The notes under the pieces are model-generated. The model did no database searches and was not told the origin of the DNA. It worked only from the letters and a program-made list of their open reading frames with translations. A DNA stretch of 32,490 nt, taken from contig CAZDBA010000039.1 in assembly GCA_964503615.1 (NCBI GenBank), forward strand, positions 1 through 32,490, written 5' to 3'. How positions within the stretch are numbered: position 1 is the first letter of the stretch; every line of letters starts with the position of its first letter. Positions 1 through 8,085 of the stretch are shown in pieces. This DNA is from CAZDBA01 sp964503615 (GTDB taxonomy: Bacteria; Planctomycetota; Planctomycetia; Pirellulales; Pirellulaceae). Position numbers and translations under genes: made by a program.

Positions 1-129
1 CCTTTCCATCACCTTTTTTTATCGACCGTTCCGGTTATGCGGTTTGTTTCGTCGACGGATTTCGATCAGTGAGTAAAGTAGAAGCTCTGTTACTTTTGCT
101 TTGTCACGGTTCTACTGCGGTCCATCGAA
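1..129. other. window edge, no assignable gene
   Basis: Frame 1 is open from base 1 to a TGA at 70-72 and frame 2 from base 2 to a TAA at 74-76, so the tail of an upstream plus-strand gene may end here. About 23 codons are too few to decide between the frames or to recognise a family. The frame of the following protease gene is closed by a TAG at 79-81, so that gene cannot start much earlier than its ATG at 130. Confidence 0.3.
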
Positions 130-1548
130 ATGAACTTGCTGATTGTGTTTGTCATTCTTGCGGTCTTGATGATCAGCGATTTGGGCGGCAGTCAGCCAGT
201 CAACGATGTCTGGTTTCGTAGTTTTGCCATTTTGGCGACTCTTGCCGTGGTGCCTGGATTCGCGATCTTTCAAACGGCGCTGGCGACACATAAGCTCCGT
301 TCTAAAGAAGTCGTCGAAGACAAGATTCAGCGAATGCTCACACGGCTGACCATCTGTCATTCGGGTGTGTGGTTGGTCTCCAGTTTATGCATTGTCTATT
401 TGTTCCAGTGGCAAAAAATCGTTCGTGGGAATTGGCAGTTGGACCGTTTTCCGTTATTGGACGAGGTGATGATCATCGCTCCCATCGTCCTTTCTTTGAT
501 CTGTTCGTGGTTCGTTTTCTTTGACATTCAAAACGTGTTTCTGCGCGACAGAGAACACATAACGGTTCGTCAGCGATGGGCATTTGTCTCGCTGCGAGTC
601 CGAGTCTATCTGTTGGTTGGATTGGTTCCCATTCTAATGGTGTTTGCCATACGGGATGTCTGGGGCAGTTATCTGGGAGACATCGTTGCAAGCTCAGTAT
701 CGTCAACGCTGACTGTCACGATCATCGGTCTTGTCTGCTTGTTGGTTTTTTTTCCGTTCATGATGTTGTTGGTGTGGAAAACCAGTCCGCTCAACCAGTC
801 GGAGCTTGAGGTCCGTCTGCAAAAATTCTGCCGTGACTGCCGAATGAACGTAGCACAGGTTCGAAAGTGGAACACAGGTGGCTCGATTATTAACGCGGTC
901 GTGGCAGGCGTCTTGCCGTACTTTCGGGTCATTCTTGTGAGCGACGGTTTGATTTCCAAATTCAACGAAAATCAAATTCAGGCAATTTTGCGTCATGAAG
1001 CGGGACATATTCGCAGGTGGCATCTGGCCAGTCGAATCGTGTTTATCCTGCTACCCATTGTGATGATCGGCCTCTGTTATTTGCTGGCGGGTTCGATGTT
1101 GTCTTCACTTGAATCGCTGGCGGTTGCTTTTTCGATTCCGAAAACGATGGTAATGCCCGCAGCCGTTGGGGCGTATGGGTCCTATTTGCTGGCGGTTCTG
1201 GTCTGGCTTTCGTGGCAGATGGAGTACGATGCTGATCTTTTCGCGGTTACGCTTCGAAACACCACCGACGGTGCCCAGAACGATCTGGTAACGTTGTGCC
1301 CACAGGCGGCGGATGAAACGATGGACGCGTTATATCGGTTTGCTGAACTCATGCCGACTCAGGTCGATCGAAAGACGTTTTGGCACCCCACGCTGCGAAA
1401 GCGTTTGATTCGGTTGCAGCAATTGAAACGAGATCCAAAACTGGCTCAGCTAAATTCAGACCTGTTTGTTCATAAACAGTTTTTGCTGTTCGCCTCGGTT
1501 GTTGTCACATTTACATCGTTGCAAATCGCGCTCAGCTTCTTTGGTTAG
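130..1548 (+). CDS. M48-family integral membrane zinc metalloprotease (HtpX/Ste24/BlaR1-like)
   Basis: A 472-residue polytopic membrane protein with a zinc-peptidase core. The HExxH motif reads RHEAGH, with H289, E290 and H293. The third zinc ligand is expected in the later motif EYDAD (E365), as in M48 peptidases. I see about six hydrophobic segments before the active site, two between the active site and EYDAD, and one at the C-terminus (FLLFASVVVTFTSLQIALSF). This topology resembles Ste24/HtpX and BlaR1-type peptidases. M48 enzymes cleave membrane or membrane-associated substrates, either for quality control or to relay a signal; the substrate here is unknown. There is no extracytoplasmic penicillin-binding sensor domain, so a BlaR1 antibiotic-sensor role is not supported. 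A BlaI-type repressor is not visible in the window. The ATG at 130 has no good ribosome binding site, which is common for this genome. Confidence 0.85.
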   Translation: MNLLIVFVILAVLMISDLGGSQPVNDVWFRSFAILATLAVVPGFAIFQTALATHKLRSKEVVEDKIQRMLTRLTICHSGVWLVSSLCIVYLFQWQKIVRGNWQLDRFPLLDEVMIIAPIVLSLICSWFVFFDIQNVFLRDREHITVRQRWAFVSLRVRVYLLVGLVPILMVFAIRDVWGSYLGDIVASSVSSTLTVTIIGLVCLLVFFPFMMLLVWKTSPLNQSELEVRLQKFCRDCRMNVAQVRKWNTGGSIINAVVAGVLPYFRVILVSDGLISKFNENQIQAILRHEAGHIRRWHLASRIVFILLPIVMIGLCYLLAGSMLSSLESLAVAFSIPKTMVMPAAVGAYGSYLLAVLVWLSWQMEYDADLFAVTLRNTTDGAQNDLVTLCPQAADETMDALYRFAELMPTQVDRKTFWHPTLRKRLIRLQQLKRDPKLAQLNSDLFVHKQFLLFASVVVTFTSLQIALSFFG

Positions 1549-1607
1549 TCGGTTTTTCTTTCTGATCAAAAATGCGATTTAGTATTTGTGCCCAAAGTGC
1601 CGAAGGG

Positions 1608-1644
1608 TAAGTAGTTACGCTCTTGCACCACCATTAACTACTTA
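1608..1644. repeat. 10-bp perfect inverted repeat
   Basis: TAAGTAGTTA at 1608-1617 is repeated in inverse as TAACTACTTA at 1635-1644, with a 17-nt spacer. It lies 60 bp after the protease gene and about 180 bp before the BON-domain gene. There is no T-run after the second arm, so it is not a typical intrinsic terminator. It could be a weak hairpin in the 3' UTR or a pair of operator half-sites. Confidence 0.45.
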
Positions 1645-1822
1645 ATCGTTCTAAGTTCACGAATATGCCCGCATAATCGGTATCGTTGACCAAAATGCAG
1701 TCACAAACGTGGTTTTTAGGCGGATTCGTTTTGCATTTCGCTTGTTGTGTCCAATATCTTATGTAGGGACGCTTAAACCTGTGTCCGACCTTCCCAGCAA
1801 GCTCTTAAGCCGAGTAAAAAGT

Positions 1823-2113
1823 ATGAGTTCCGAAATGACTGTTCAAGATCCTTCTCAACTGAGGCTGGATCATTTCGTATCTGCGGCAGTTCAATCTGAA
1901 ACCGCAGATCCGTCTATTCCGGAACAAGTCAAAACGATCTTCGTCCACCATCCACACCTCCAAAACCGAAAGCTTCATTGCCGTTCGGTTGAAGATCGTG
2001 TGGTTATTGAGGGTGAAGTCCATTCGTTTTTCGAAAAGCAGCTTGCTCAAGAAGCTTTGCGAGGCATCGAAGGTTTACAAGTTGAAAACCAAATCAACGT
2101 GGTACAGTTTTAG
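1823..2113 (+). CDS. small BON-domain protein
   Basis: A 96-residue protein starting at ATG 1823. An in-frame extension upstream to 1709 exists but lacks homology-like features, and its start at 1709 is less convincing. The last 60 residues follow the BON pattern: a helix (VKTIFVHHPHL), a strand-turn-strand with VVIEGEV, a helix rich in A/E/L, then GIEGLQVENQINVVQF, matching the conserved G-hydrophobic-V-x-N-x-I/L-x-V ending. BON domains bind phospholipid or other ligands and usually sit in periplasmic proteins such as OsmY. No signal peptide is seen here, so this copy may be cytoplasmic. It converges on alaS with only 16 bp between the two stop codons. The family call is moderately sure; the function is unknown. 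Confidence 0.65.
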   Translation: MSSEMTVQDPSQLRLDHFVSAAVQSETADPSIPEQVKTIFVHHPHLQNRKLHCRSVEDRVVIEGEVHSFFEKQLAQEALRGIEGLQVENQINVVQF

Positions 2114-2129
2114 TCGCTGGCCTATCGAA

Positions 2130-4997
2130 TTAGACGGCAGTCGACGACTTGATATAGTCGGTGGCTGCAATCAACGCTTCTTTGATCTTTTCCGGTTGTT
2201 TCCCGCCTGCCTGTGCCAAGTCGGCATGCCCCCCGCCCTTCCCGCCAACAAGCGGAGCGATTTCGGAAACCCATTTTCCCGCGCTTAATCCTTGCTCGGT
2301 CAGTTCGTTGCTGATTCCGGCAACCATCACGACTTTCTCTTCGTTTACTGCGGTTGCCAAAAAGATGGCAACGGGCCCTGTTTTCTTTCGTACCTGATCG
2401 ATCAACGACCGCATGATGTTGGGATTGGAACTGTGCAACTGTTGCACGATGACTTGAACCTTTCCCACCTTTTCGGCGGACGAAATCAGGCCGTCGGCGT
2501 CAACTTTGTCGGCTGAATCCATTTCGGCCATCTGCTTTTTCAGTTTTTCGACATCGGCCAGCATCGTTTTGACTCGCTCTCCTACCGAGTCGATTTTGAC
2601 GTTCAGAGCCTTGGCGGTATTGCGGACTTCCTGACGGACCTCAAAGTAACTGGGTGAGTCGCTTTTGGGCGTGGTTCCCGACAACGTATCACCTGTGGAT
2701 TCCGTTTTGAAGTTTCCGCTGGAAAGCTGTTTCTTTAACGCCTTGATCCGTTTGCTAAGATGCATCGCGCCTTCGCAAATGTTGGTGATGGGAACTTGCA
2801 GAGCGCGAGCCACCTCGTCTGCAATCATTTGCGTTCGCTGTTGGTTCTCTTTGGCTTTTTGACCTGTCATCGCAACGATCCTGCGAGTTCCCGCGGAGAC
2901 GCTTTCTTCGGAGACGATCTCGAACGTTTCGATCTGGCCAGAGGTTTCTACGTGAATCCCGCCGCAGAGCTCTTTGCTGAAATCACCGACGGAAACCATG
3001 CGGACGGGGTTAGGGTATTTTTCTCCGAACAGCATCATCGCGCCTTGTTTGCGAGCTTCTTCCAGCGGCAGCGTTTCTGCTTTAACAACAGAATCTTCTG
3101 CGATACGTGTGTTAGTTTCCGTTTCAATCTGTGCCAGTTGTTCAGGCGTGACCGGGTCGAGTGAAGCAAAGTCAAAACGCAAGTTGTCTTCGTCGACCTT
3201 CGAGCCTCGTTGCTGTGCGTCAGCTCCAACGTACTTTTGCAATGCGTAGTGCATGATGTGGGTGGCAGAGTGAGCGCGTTGGATTCCAGTTCGGCGTTGA
3301 CTATCGACCGTGACTGTTACAATTTCGCCGTTGCGAAGCACGCCATCAATCATCGCGCCGCAGTGGATGAACACGTCGCCTAGTTTTTGAACGTTGGTGA
3401 CGTGAAAAGTTCCTGTAGGCCCGGTAATCGTACCTGAATCCGCCATCTGACCGCCCGATTCAGCGTACATGGGAGTGCGGTCAAGGATTACGTACTGATT
3501 GGAGAGTTTGTCATTCGTCTCCAGTTCCGATTCTCGAGTTTGGTCGATGACGGTATTCGTCTCGCCTTCGACTTCGGTGGCTTCTTCTCGGGTGACTTCG
3601 TTGACCAAGCCAGCGATGTTGCCACTTTCTTCGGTGCAAACGTAGCCGAGAAATTCGGTCGTTTTAACTTCTTGCCGAATTTCGTCGATCGGACCCGCGT
3701 TGCCCATTACGCCGACCTGCCCTGCCCCGCTGTCGATCTCATGTTGCTCACGAGCTTTTATATACCCGTCCCAGTCGAAACTGAACTTGTTTTCAGCGCC
3801 CATCGACTCCAATAGCTCTGCAGGGATCCCCCACGTCTGATAAAGATCAAAAGCCTCTTTGCCGTCGATCTCCGTTTGGTTTGCCGATTTAAGTTGAGTA
3901 AACATCTTTTCAATACGAACTAGGCCGCCATCCAGCGTGTTGAGAAATCTTTCTTCCTCGGCGCGGATCACTTTCGCGACGTTGGATTCAGTTGATTTCA
4001 AGTCGGGATAGGGAGTTCCCATCATCTCGACCACTGCTGGGACCAGTTCATGAAGAAACGGTTTGCGAATCCCCATCTCGTGGCCTTGAAAAACGGCCCG
4101 TCGCAACAATCGCCGGATCACATAGTTCTCTTGTTGTGAATCGGGATATACGTTTTCGTGGATCGCCATCGTACAAGCGCGAACATGATCTGCCACGCGC
4201 CGCAGGCGACGTCCATCTTCGTTGTCCGGATCGTACTTGCGTCCACAAACTTCAGCAGCCGCATCGACCAGCGGTTGAAGCGTGTCGATGTGATAGTTCG
4301 TCTTTTTACCTTGCAGCATAGATGCGACACGCTCCAGGCCCATTCCCGTATCGATGTTTTTGCTGGGAAGGGGTTCCAGGTTGTTCGGTGGATCTCCCGA
4401 GCGATTGAACTGGGTAAAAACCAGATTCCAGATCTCGCATTCTGGTCCATCATCGGGATGAAAGAAAATCTCGCTGCATGGTCCACAGACGCCATCGGGT
4501 CCTTGGGAGGGTGAGCTGGCAGGCCAGAAGTTATCGGCTTCGTCCATGCGAGTGATTCGATCGAGGCTTAACCCAATATCTTTGTGCCAAATGTCAGCCG
4601 CTTCGCTATCGTCTTCATAGACCGTAACGGTTAGACGATCGGCTTCGAATCCTAGCCATTTTTTTTCGGTGAGGAACTCCCAAGCCCATTGGATCGCATC
4701 CCGTTTGAAATAGTCGCCAAAGCTAAAGTTGCCCAGCATCTCAAAAAAGGTGTGGTGATAAGCCGTTCGCCCAACGTTCTCGATATCACCAGTTCGTAAA
4801 CATTTTTGGCAACTGGTCGCACGGGTGAATTCAAGTTCGATATTGCCCAGAAAGTGATCTTTGAAGGGGTTCATACCGGCTGGCGTAAAGAGAACCGTTT
4901 TGTCCCATGTTGGGACCAAGACATCGCTGGCACAGACGGTGTGCCCTTTGCTTTTGAAGAAGTCCAGATATTTTTCGCGGATTTCGTTGGTTTGCAT
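2130..4997 (-). CDS. alaS: alanyl-tRNA synthetase
   Basis: Class II aminoacyl-tRNA synthetase that charges tRNA-Ala with alanine in the cytoplasm. The N-terminus (EIREKYLDFFKSKGH) and the motif TPAGMNPFKDHFLG are typical of AlaRS. The editing domain carries the zinc-binding HxxxH (H576 and H580, in RAHSATH) and the CGGIH motif (C678 and H682). The C-terminal C-Ala/DHHA1 region ends with GGKGGGHADLAQAGG. At 955 residues it is longer than the E. coli enzyme (876). The additional length appears as low-complexity stretches near VEGETNTVIDQTRESELE and in the segment after LKKQLSSGNFKTESTGD. The gene stands alone on the minus strand and diverges from the gene pair at 5286-7974 across 288 bp of AT-rich sequence, in which I see no RNA gene. 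The start is ATG 4997, with only a weak upstream GGAA. Confidence 0.97.
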   Translation of the reverse strand: MQTNEIREKYLDFFKSKGHTVCASDVLVPTWDKTVLFTPAGMNPFKDHFLGNIELEFTRATSCQKCLRTGDIENVGRTAYHHTFFEMLGNFSFGDYFKRDAIQWAWEFLTEKKWLGFEADRLTVTVYEDDSEAADIWHKDIGLSLDRITRMDEADNFWPASSPSQGPDGVCGPCSEIFFHPDDGPECEIWNLVFTQFNRSGDPPNNLEPLPSKNIDTGMGLERVASMLQGKKTNYHIDTLQPLVDAAAEVCGRKYDPDNEDGRRLRRVADHVRACTMAIHENVYPDSQQENYVIRRLLRRAVFQGHEMGIRKPFLHELVPAVVEMMGTPYPDLKSTESNVAKVIRAEEERFLNTLDGGLVRIEKMFTQLKSANQTEIDGKEAFDLYQTWGIPAELLESMGAENKFSFDWDGYIKAREQHEIDSGAGQVGVMGNAGPIDEIRQEVKTTEFLGYVCTEESGNIAGLVNEVTREEATEVEGETNTVIDQTRESELETNDKLSNQYVILDRTPMYAESGGQMADSGTITGPTGTFHVTNVQKLGDVFIHCGAMIDGVLRNGEIVTVTVDSQRRTGIQRAHSATHIMHYALQKYVGADAQQRGSKVDEDNLRFDFASLDPVTPEQLAQIETETNTRIAEDSVVKAETLPLEEARKQGAMMLFGEKYPNPVRMVSVGDFSKELCGGIHVETSGQIETFEIVSEESVSAGTRRIVAMTGQKAKENQQRTQMIADEVARALQVPITNICEGAMHLSKRIKALKKQLSSGNFKTESTGDTLSGTTPKSDSPSYFEVRQEVRNTAKALNVKIDSVGERVKTMLADVEKLKKQMAEMDSADKVDADGLISSAEKVGKVQVIVQQLHSSNPNIMRSLIDQVRKKTGPVAIFLATAVNEEKVVMVAGISNELTEQGLSAGKWVSEIAPLVGGKGGGHADLAQAGGKQPEKIKEALIAATDYIKSSTAV

Positions 4998-5285
4998 CTA
5001 TGAGTTTCCAGTCCTGAGTTTTGCGGTTGTCTTCGTAATTGACACGTGCCAACCGGTTTGCGTTCAGGCATAAATATATCCGCATCCCGATTTGACGACT
5101 AGAACAACAGTCGGCGATCTTGCGGTGGACCCAGAGTCGCTAGAGTTTCCACGAAGAAAAAACGCTTCGAGTGTGGGCAATTCCGCCCTGAATTCGTGCT
5201 TGATTTGACGAAGTTTGTAATATTGCAAGAGTTGTATACATTCAACGGATGAAATCCGATTTCCAGACAACCAGAGAGAAGCGAG

Positions 5286-5504
5286 ATGCCCTACGATTTC
5301 CTACTTTATTATTCGCCTGAATTAATGGCCATTCTTTTTATTGCGGCTGTGATTCTTGGTGTGATCATTGGCTATTTCCTGTGGGGGAGCAAGCGTGAGG
5401 CCGCTTTGGCAAAGGAGCAGCAAGTCTCCGAGTTAAGGCAGCGATTGGATGGTTTGCTGAACGACGGCACAGCGCTAAGAGACGAAATACGTATGATCAA
5501 CTGA
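5286..5504 (+). CDS. short single-pass membrane protein with coiled coil
   Basis: A 72-residue protein. Residues 13-33 form one hydrophobic helix (LMAILFIAAVILGVIIGYFL), followed by WGSKREAALAKEQQ and a short coiled coil (VSELRQRLDGLLND). Positive residues follow the helix, so the C-terminal part is probably cytoplasmic. The layout of membrane helix, FLWG or FWG motif, then coiled coil is the same as in the first 75 residues of the next gene, 52 bp downstream on the same strand. The two are likely co-transcribed and may be related by partial duplication. A purine-rich AGAGAGAAGCGAG precedes the ATG. I do not recognise a named family. Confidence 0.75.
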   Translation: MPYDFLLYYSPELMAILFIAAVILGVIIGYFLWGSKREAALAKEQQVSELRQRLDGLLNDGTALRDEIRMIN

Positions 5505-5556
5505 TGGTTTGTTATCTCACCCTCTACCCCACCTCTAAATTTTAGGATCCTGTTCC

Positions 5557-7974
5557 ATGACTAAAGAAACTGTCGCTTACTTGATGTCTTTGTTTCCGTT
5601 TCGTCTTGCCCTTGGCATTGTCGGGATTCTGCTTGGACTTTTATTTGCTAGATGGTTTTGGGGTCGATACATTTCCCGCTGGACAGATGCGGAAAATGAA
5701 CTCCAAACTTTGCGAAAGGATATCGCTGACCAGACAGCCAAGAATTCAAAATTGCGAGGCGAATTGGATGCGAAGTTGGGACTTTCCAACAGCGATACAA
5801 CTTCAGGGGGCTTTGACTGGACTTCCATGAGCGGAGTTGACACCAGGACTGCACAGGCGTTGAAAGCCTATGGTATCAGCGATCCGGAACACCTTAGGTT
5901 GCTCTCTCCATCTAAACGAGCTGAATTGGACAAGTACCTTGCAGTCTATGGAATTCACTTAGATCAAGAATGGGCACGCCCCGATGCGCCTAGTGAGTTT
6001 ACCTCGCAAGATTCGTCTGCAGAAAATGCGGATAAAGATGGTTCCATGCTCGGAGCCGATTCGCATGGCAACAGCGATTCAGGATTTGTTGCCGGAACGC
6101 CCGCATCTACATCACATGCCAATCGCGCGGCGGGGGTTAGTGACGGTGTTGGTTTTGCTGCTAACACAGAAGATTGGGAGCATGAGAACAAAAAAATGGT
6201 TTCGCTGCAAAGCGGCACCTCTGCAACGGGCAATGATATCGGCTCTTTAGAGTTGCCTCATGAGCAAGGCCCGAAATTGAATTGGAGCAGCTTGGAAGGA
6301 ATAGATCCTAAGATCGCGGGAGAGCTGGACAACGCTGGCATCAAAAATATCCATCAACTGGAGGCGATGTCGTACGAACAGCGTAAGGTTTTCGAAGCAG
6401 ATCTGGCGTCAAAGGGGCTATCATGGAACTGGAATTGGGTTCGTGGTTGGAAAGCTGGCTTGGCGGAGTCGCATGGGAAACAAAGCTCTGGTTTTGTAGA
6501 AAGCGATAATCCAGCATATTCCAACACAGGTGGGGAAAATGCGACCAGTGAAAGCAACAGTGGAGTTATTTCAGGAGATTCAAAATCGACTTCCGCTTTT
6601 GCAGGTTCGGGTTCCTCGGAGTTCAAGGATTCAACTCCCACTCCACAGTCCTTGAGCTTGGAAATTCCGGCAGCAACGGGCCCTGATACAAATTGGTCCG
6701 AGCTTTCCGAGTTGGATTCTGAGCTGGAAGCGGAATTAAAGTTATTGGGGATCAAGAATGTAGATCAACTTGCATCGTTGTCATTTGACGATCGTCGCAA
6801 ATTGGAACGCCACTTTTCGATCAAGAATGTAAACTGGGACTGGAAATGGTTGGAAACATGGCGAAGCTCGCAGGAGTCGGATGGTGAAACGTCAGGTGCC
6901 ACAACAAGCACGCATTTATCTGAAAAATCCAGTAGCGGAAACGACGGTGAGAACGATTCGAGCTTTGGCGGTACAAGTGGCAGTGGTGGTGGAAGTACAT
7001 CCAGCAATCCTATCCACGGATTCGCAGCAGCCGGTTTGACGAAGACAAACACGAATAACGATTCTGGCTCGGCATCCAGCGAGAACGTGTCAGACCCATC
7101 ACAACGGCCGGCTTTCCAACCATCTTTGCACCGGACAGGTGACCCAAATTCGATTCCGGTTTTGTGCACAGAGGTTCCCGAGTTTCGTGATGATTTGACT
7201 TTGTTGGATGGGATTGATGGTCCTCAGTCGATCGAGTTGCGTAAGATGGGAATTTACAATTTCAACCAACTTCATAATTTGTCGATCGAAGACCGCGCGC
7301 GTTTGCAAGGCTGGTTTACCAAACGTGGATGGCATTTGAATATGAACCAATGGCGTATCGCGTCCGATGGTAACACGCTTAATCCTTCGATCGAGGATAT
7401 TCAACAAACTGCTTTCGATGTCTATCAACATCGCGTCTATCACGATTTGAACGGTGGAGAGCGAACCGATTGGGAGCAGGCTGAGTGGAAGCTGCGTGGC
7501 AATCCAAGCTTTGGATGGGGCGTGCCCCACGAGGTTGATGATTTTGCGGTAACACTCACGGGCATATCACCGAGTGCAAGGGACGAGTTGTACCGGATGG
7601 GGCTGTACAACCGACATCAAATCGAAGCGTTAGACAGTGACGCACGTCGGTTGTTGACTCGCTGGTTTGCCGGACCGCGGTTTGGGGTTGATTTGACCCA
7701 AGCGTTCGGGTGGCTTAGTTCTTTAAAGGCGGTTCCGTATCATTTGGATTTTGGACCTGTCTATGCGGAACCGCCGCGCCAGATTGACGATTTAAGTTTG
7801 ATCAACGGAGTCGAGCCTGCAACCGAAGGCGATCTGAACCGGATCGGAATTTACCTGTTCAAGCAAATCGCCAGTTGGTCACCAACCAATATCTCAGCGA
7901 TTTCAGAGGCTCTTCAGTTAGACGACCGAATCGTGGCTGACCATTGGGTCGCGCAGGCAAAGAAGTTTGTTTGA
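5557..7974 (+). CDS. membrane-anchored protein with six HhH-like domains and a DUF2934-like segment
   Basis: An 805-residue protein. Residues 14-36 are a membrane helix followed by basic residues and a short coiled coil (about 42-75), so the rest is probably cytoplasmic. Six diverged copies of a helix-hairpin-helix-like domain lie at about 86-140, 241-300, 378-437, 543-602, 660-722 and 742-805. Each has the pattern W/D-x2-L-x3-[GE][IVL][DES]-x4-L-x3-G[IL], then a QL or QI helix. The last copy ends in DRIVADHWVAQAKKFV, as in the HhH tails of COG3743-type proteins annotated as predicted 5' DNA nucleases. Residues 608-648 (EDIQQTAFDVYQHRVYHD, then ERTDWEQAEWKL) resemble DUF2934. Ser/Gly/Asn/Asp-rich linkers separate the first four domains. 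The canonical GxGP hairpin is eroded in all copies, so DNA binding is uncertain. AGGA at 5544-5547 supports the start. No nuclease active site is seen. Confidence 0.8.
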   Translation: MTKETVAYLMSLFPFRLALGIVGILLGLLFARWFWGRYISRWTDAENELQTLRKDIADQTAKNSKLRGELDAKLGLSNSDTTSGGFDWTSMSGVDTRTAQALKAYGISDPEHLRLLSPSKRAELDKYLAVYGIHLDQEWARPDAPSEFTSQDSSAENADKDGSMLGADSHGNSDSGFVAGTPASTSHANRAAGVSDGVGFAANTEDWEHENKKMVSLQSGTSATGNDIGSLELPHEQGPKLNWSSLEGIDPKIAGELDNAGIKNIHQLEAMSYEQRKVFEADLASKGLSWNWNWVRGWKAGLAESHGKQSSGFVESDNPAYSNTGGENATSESNSGVISGDSKSTSAFAGSGSSEFKDSTPTPQSLSLEIPAATGPDTNWSELSELDSELEAELKLLGIKNVDQLASLSFDDRRKLERHFSIKNVNWDWKWLETWRSSQESDGETSGATTSTHLSEKSSSGNDGENDSSFGGTSGSGGGSTSSNPIHGFAAAGLTKTNTNNDSGSASSENVSDPSQRPAFQPSLHRTGDPNSIPVLCTEVPEFRDDLTLLDGIDGPQSIELRKMGIYNFNQLHNLSIEDRARLQGWFTKRGWHLNMNQWRIASDGNTLNPSIEDIQQTAFDVYQHRVYHDLNGGERTDWEQAEWKLRGNPSFGWGVPHEVDDFAVTLTGISPSARDELYRMGLYNRHQIEALDSDARRLLTRWFAGPRFGVDLTQAFGWLSSLKAVPYHLDFGPVYAEPPRQIDDLSLINGVEPATEGDLNRIGIYLFKQIASWSPTNISAISEALQLDDRIVADHWVAQAKKFV

Positions 7975-7986
7975 AGCTAAGCGGCC

Positions 7987-8063
7987 AGTAGCATCGCCCC
8001 CGGGCCGTGGAAACTCACCTGAAAACTCAACCGCGTATGATCACGGGCCGGGCCCATGCTACT
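7987..8063. repeat. long imperfect GC-rich palindrome between convergent genes
   Basis: The left arm at 7987-8009 begins AGTAGCAT and ends GGGCCGTG. The right arm at 8042-8063 begins CACGGGCC and ends ATGCTACT. The ends pair perfectly and the C/G-rich middles pair with one or two slips. The loop is about 32 nt. It lies in the 111-bp gap between the convergent HhH-protein and secreted-protein genes. It could act as a transcript-end hairpin, but it has no T-run. The composition resembles dispersed intergenic palindromes rather than a gene-specific terminator. Confidence 0.6.
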
Positions 8064-8085
8064 TGTGGCGCTGCAAACCAAATCT

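Noticed and set aside
130..1548. Call as a BlaR1 beta-lactam sensor
   Set aside because: The HExxH core fits M48/M56-like peptidases, but no penicillin-binding sensor domain follows and no BlaI repressor is visible.
5064..5270. 68-codon minus-strand frame in the alaS leader region
   Set aside because: No homology-like features and no ribosome binding site. The region is better explained as the divergent promoter area.
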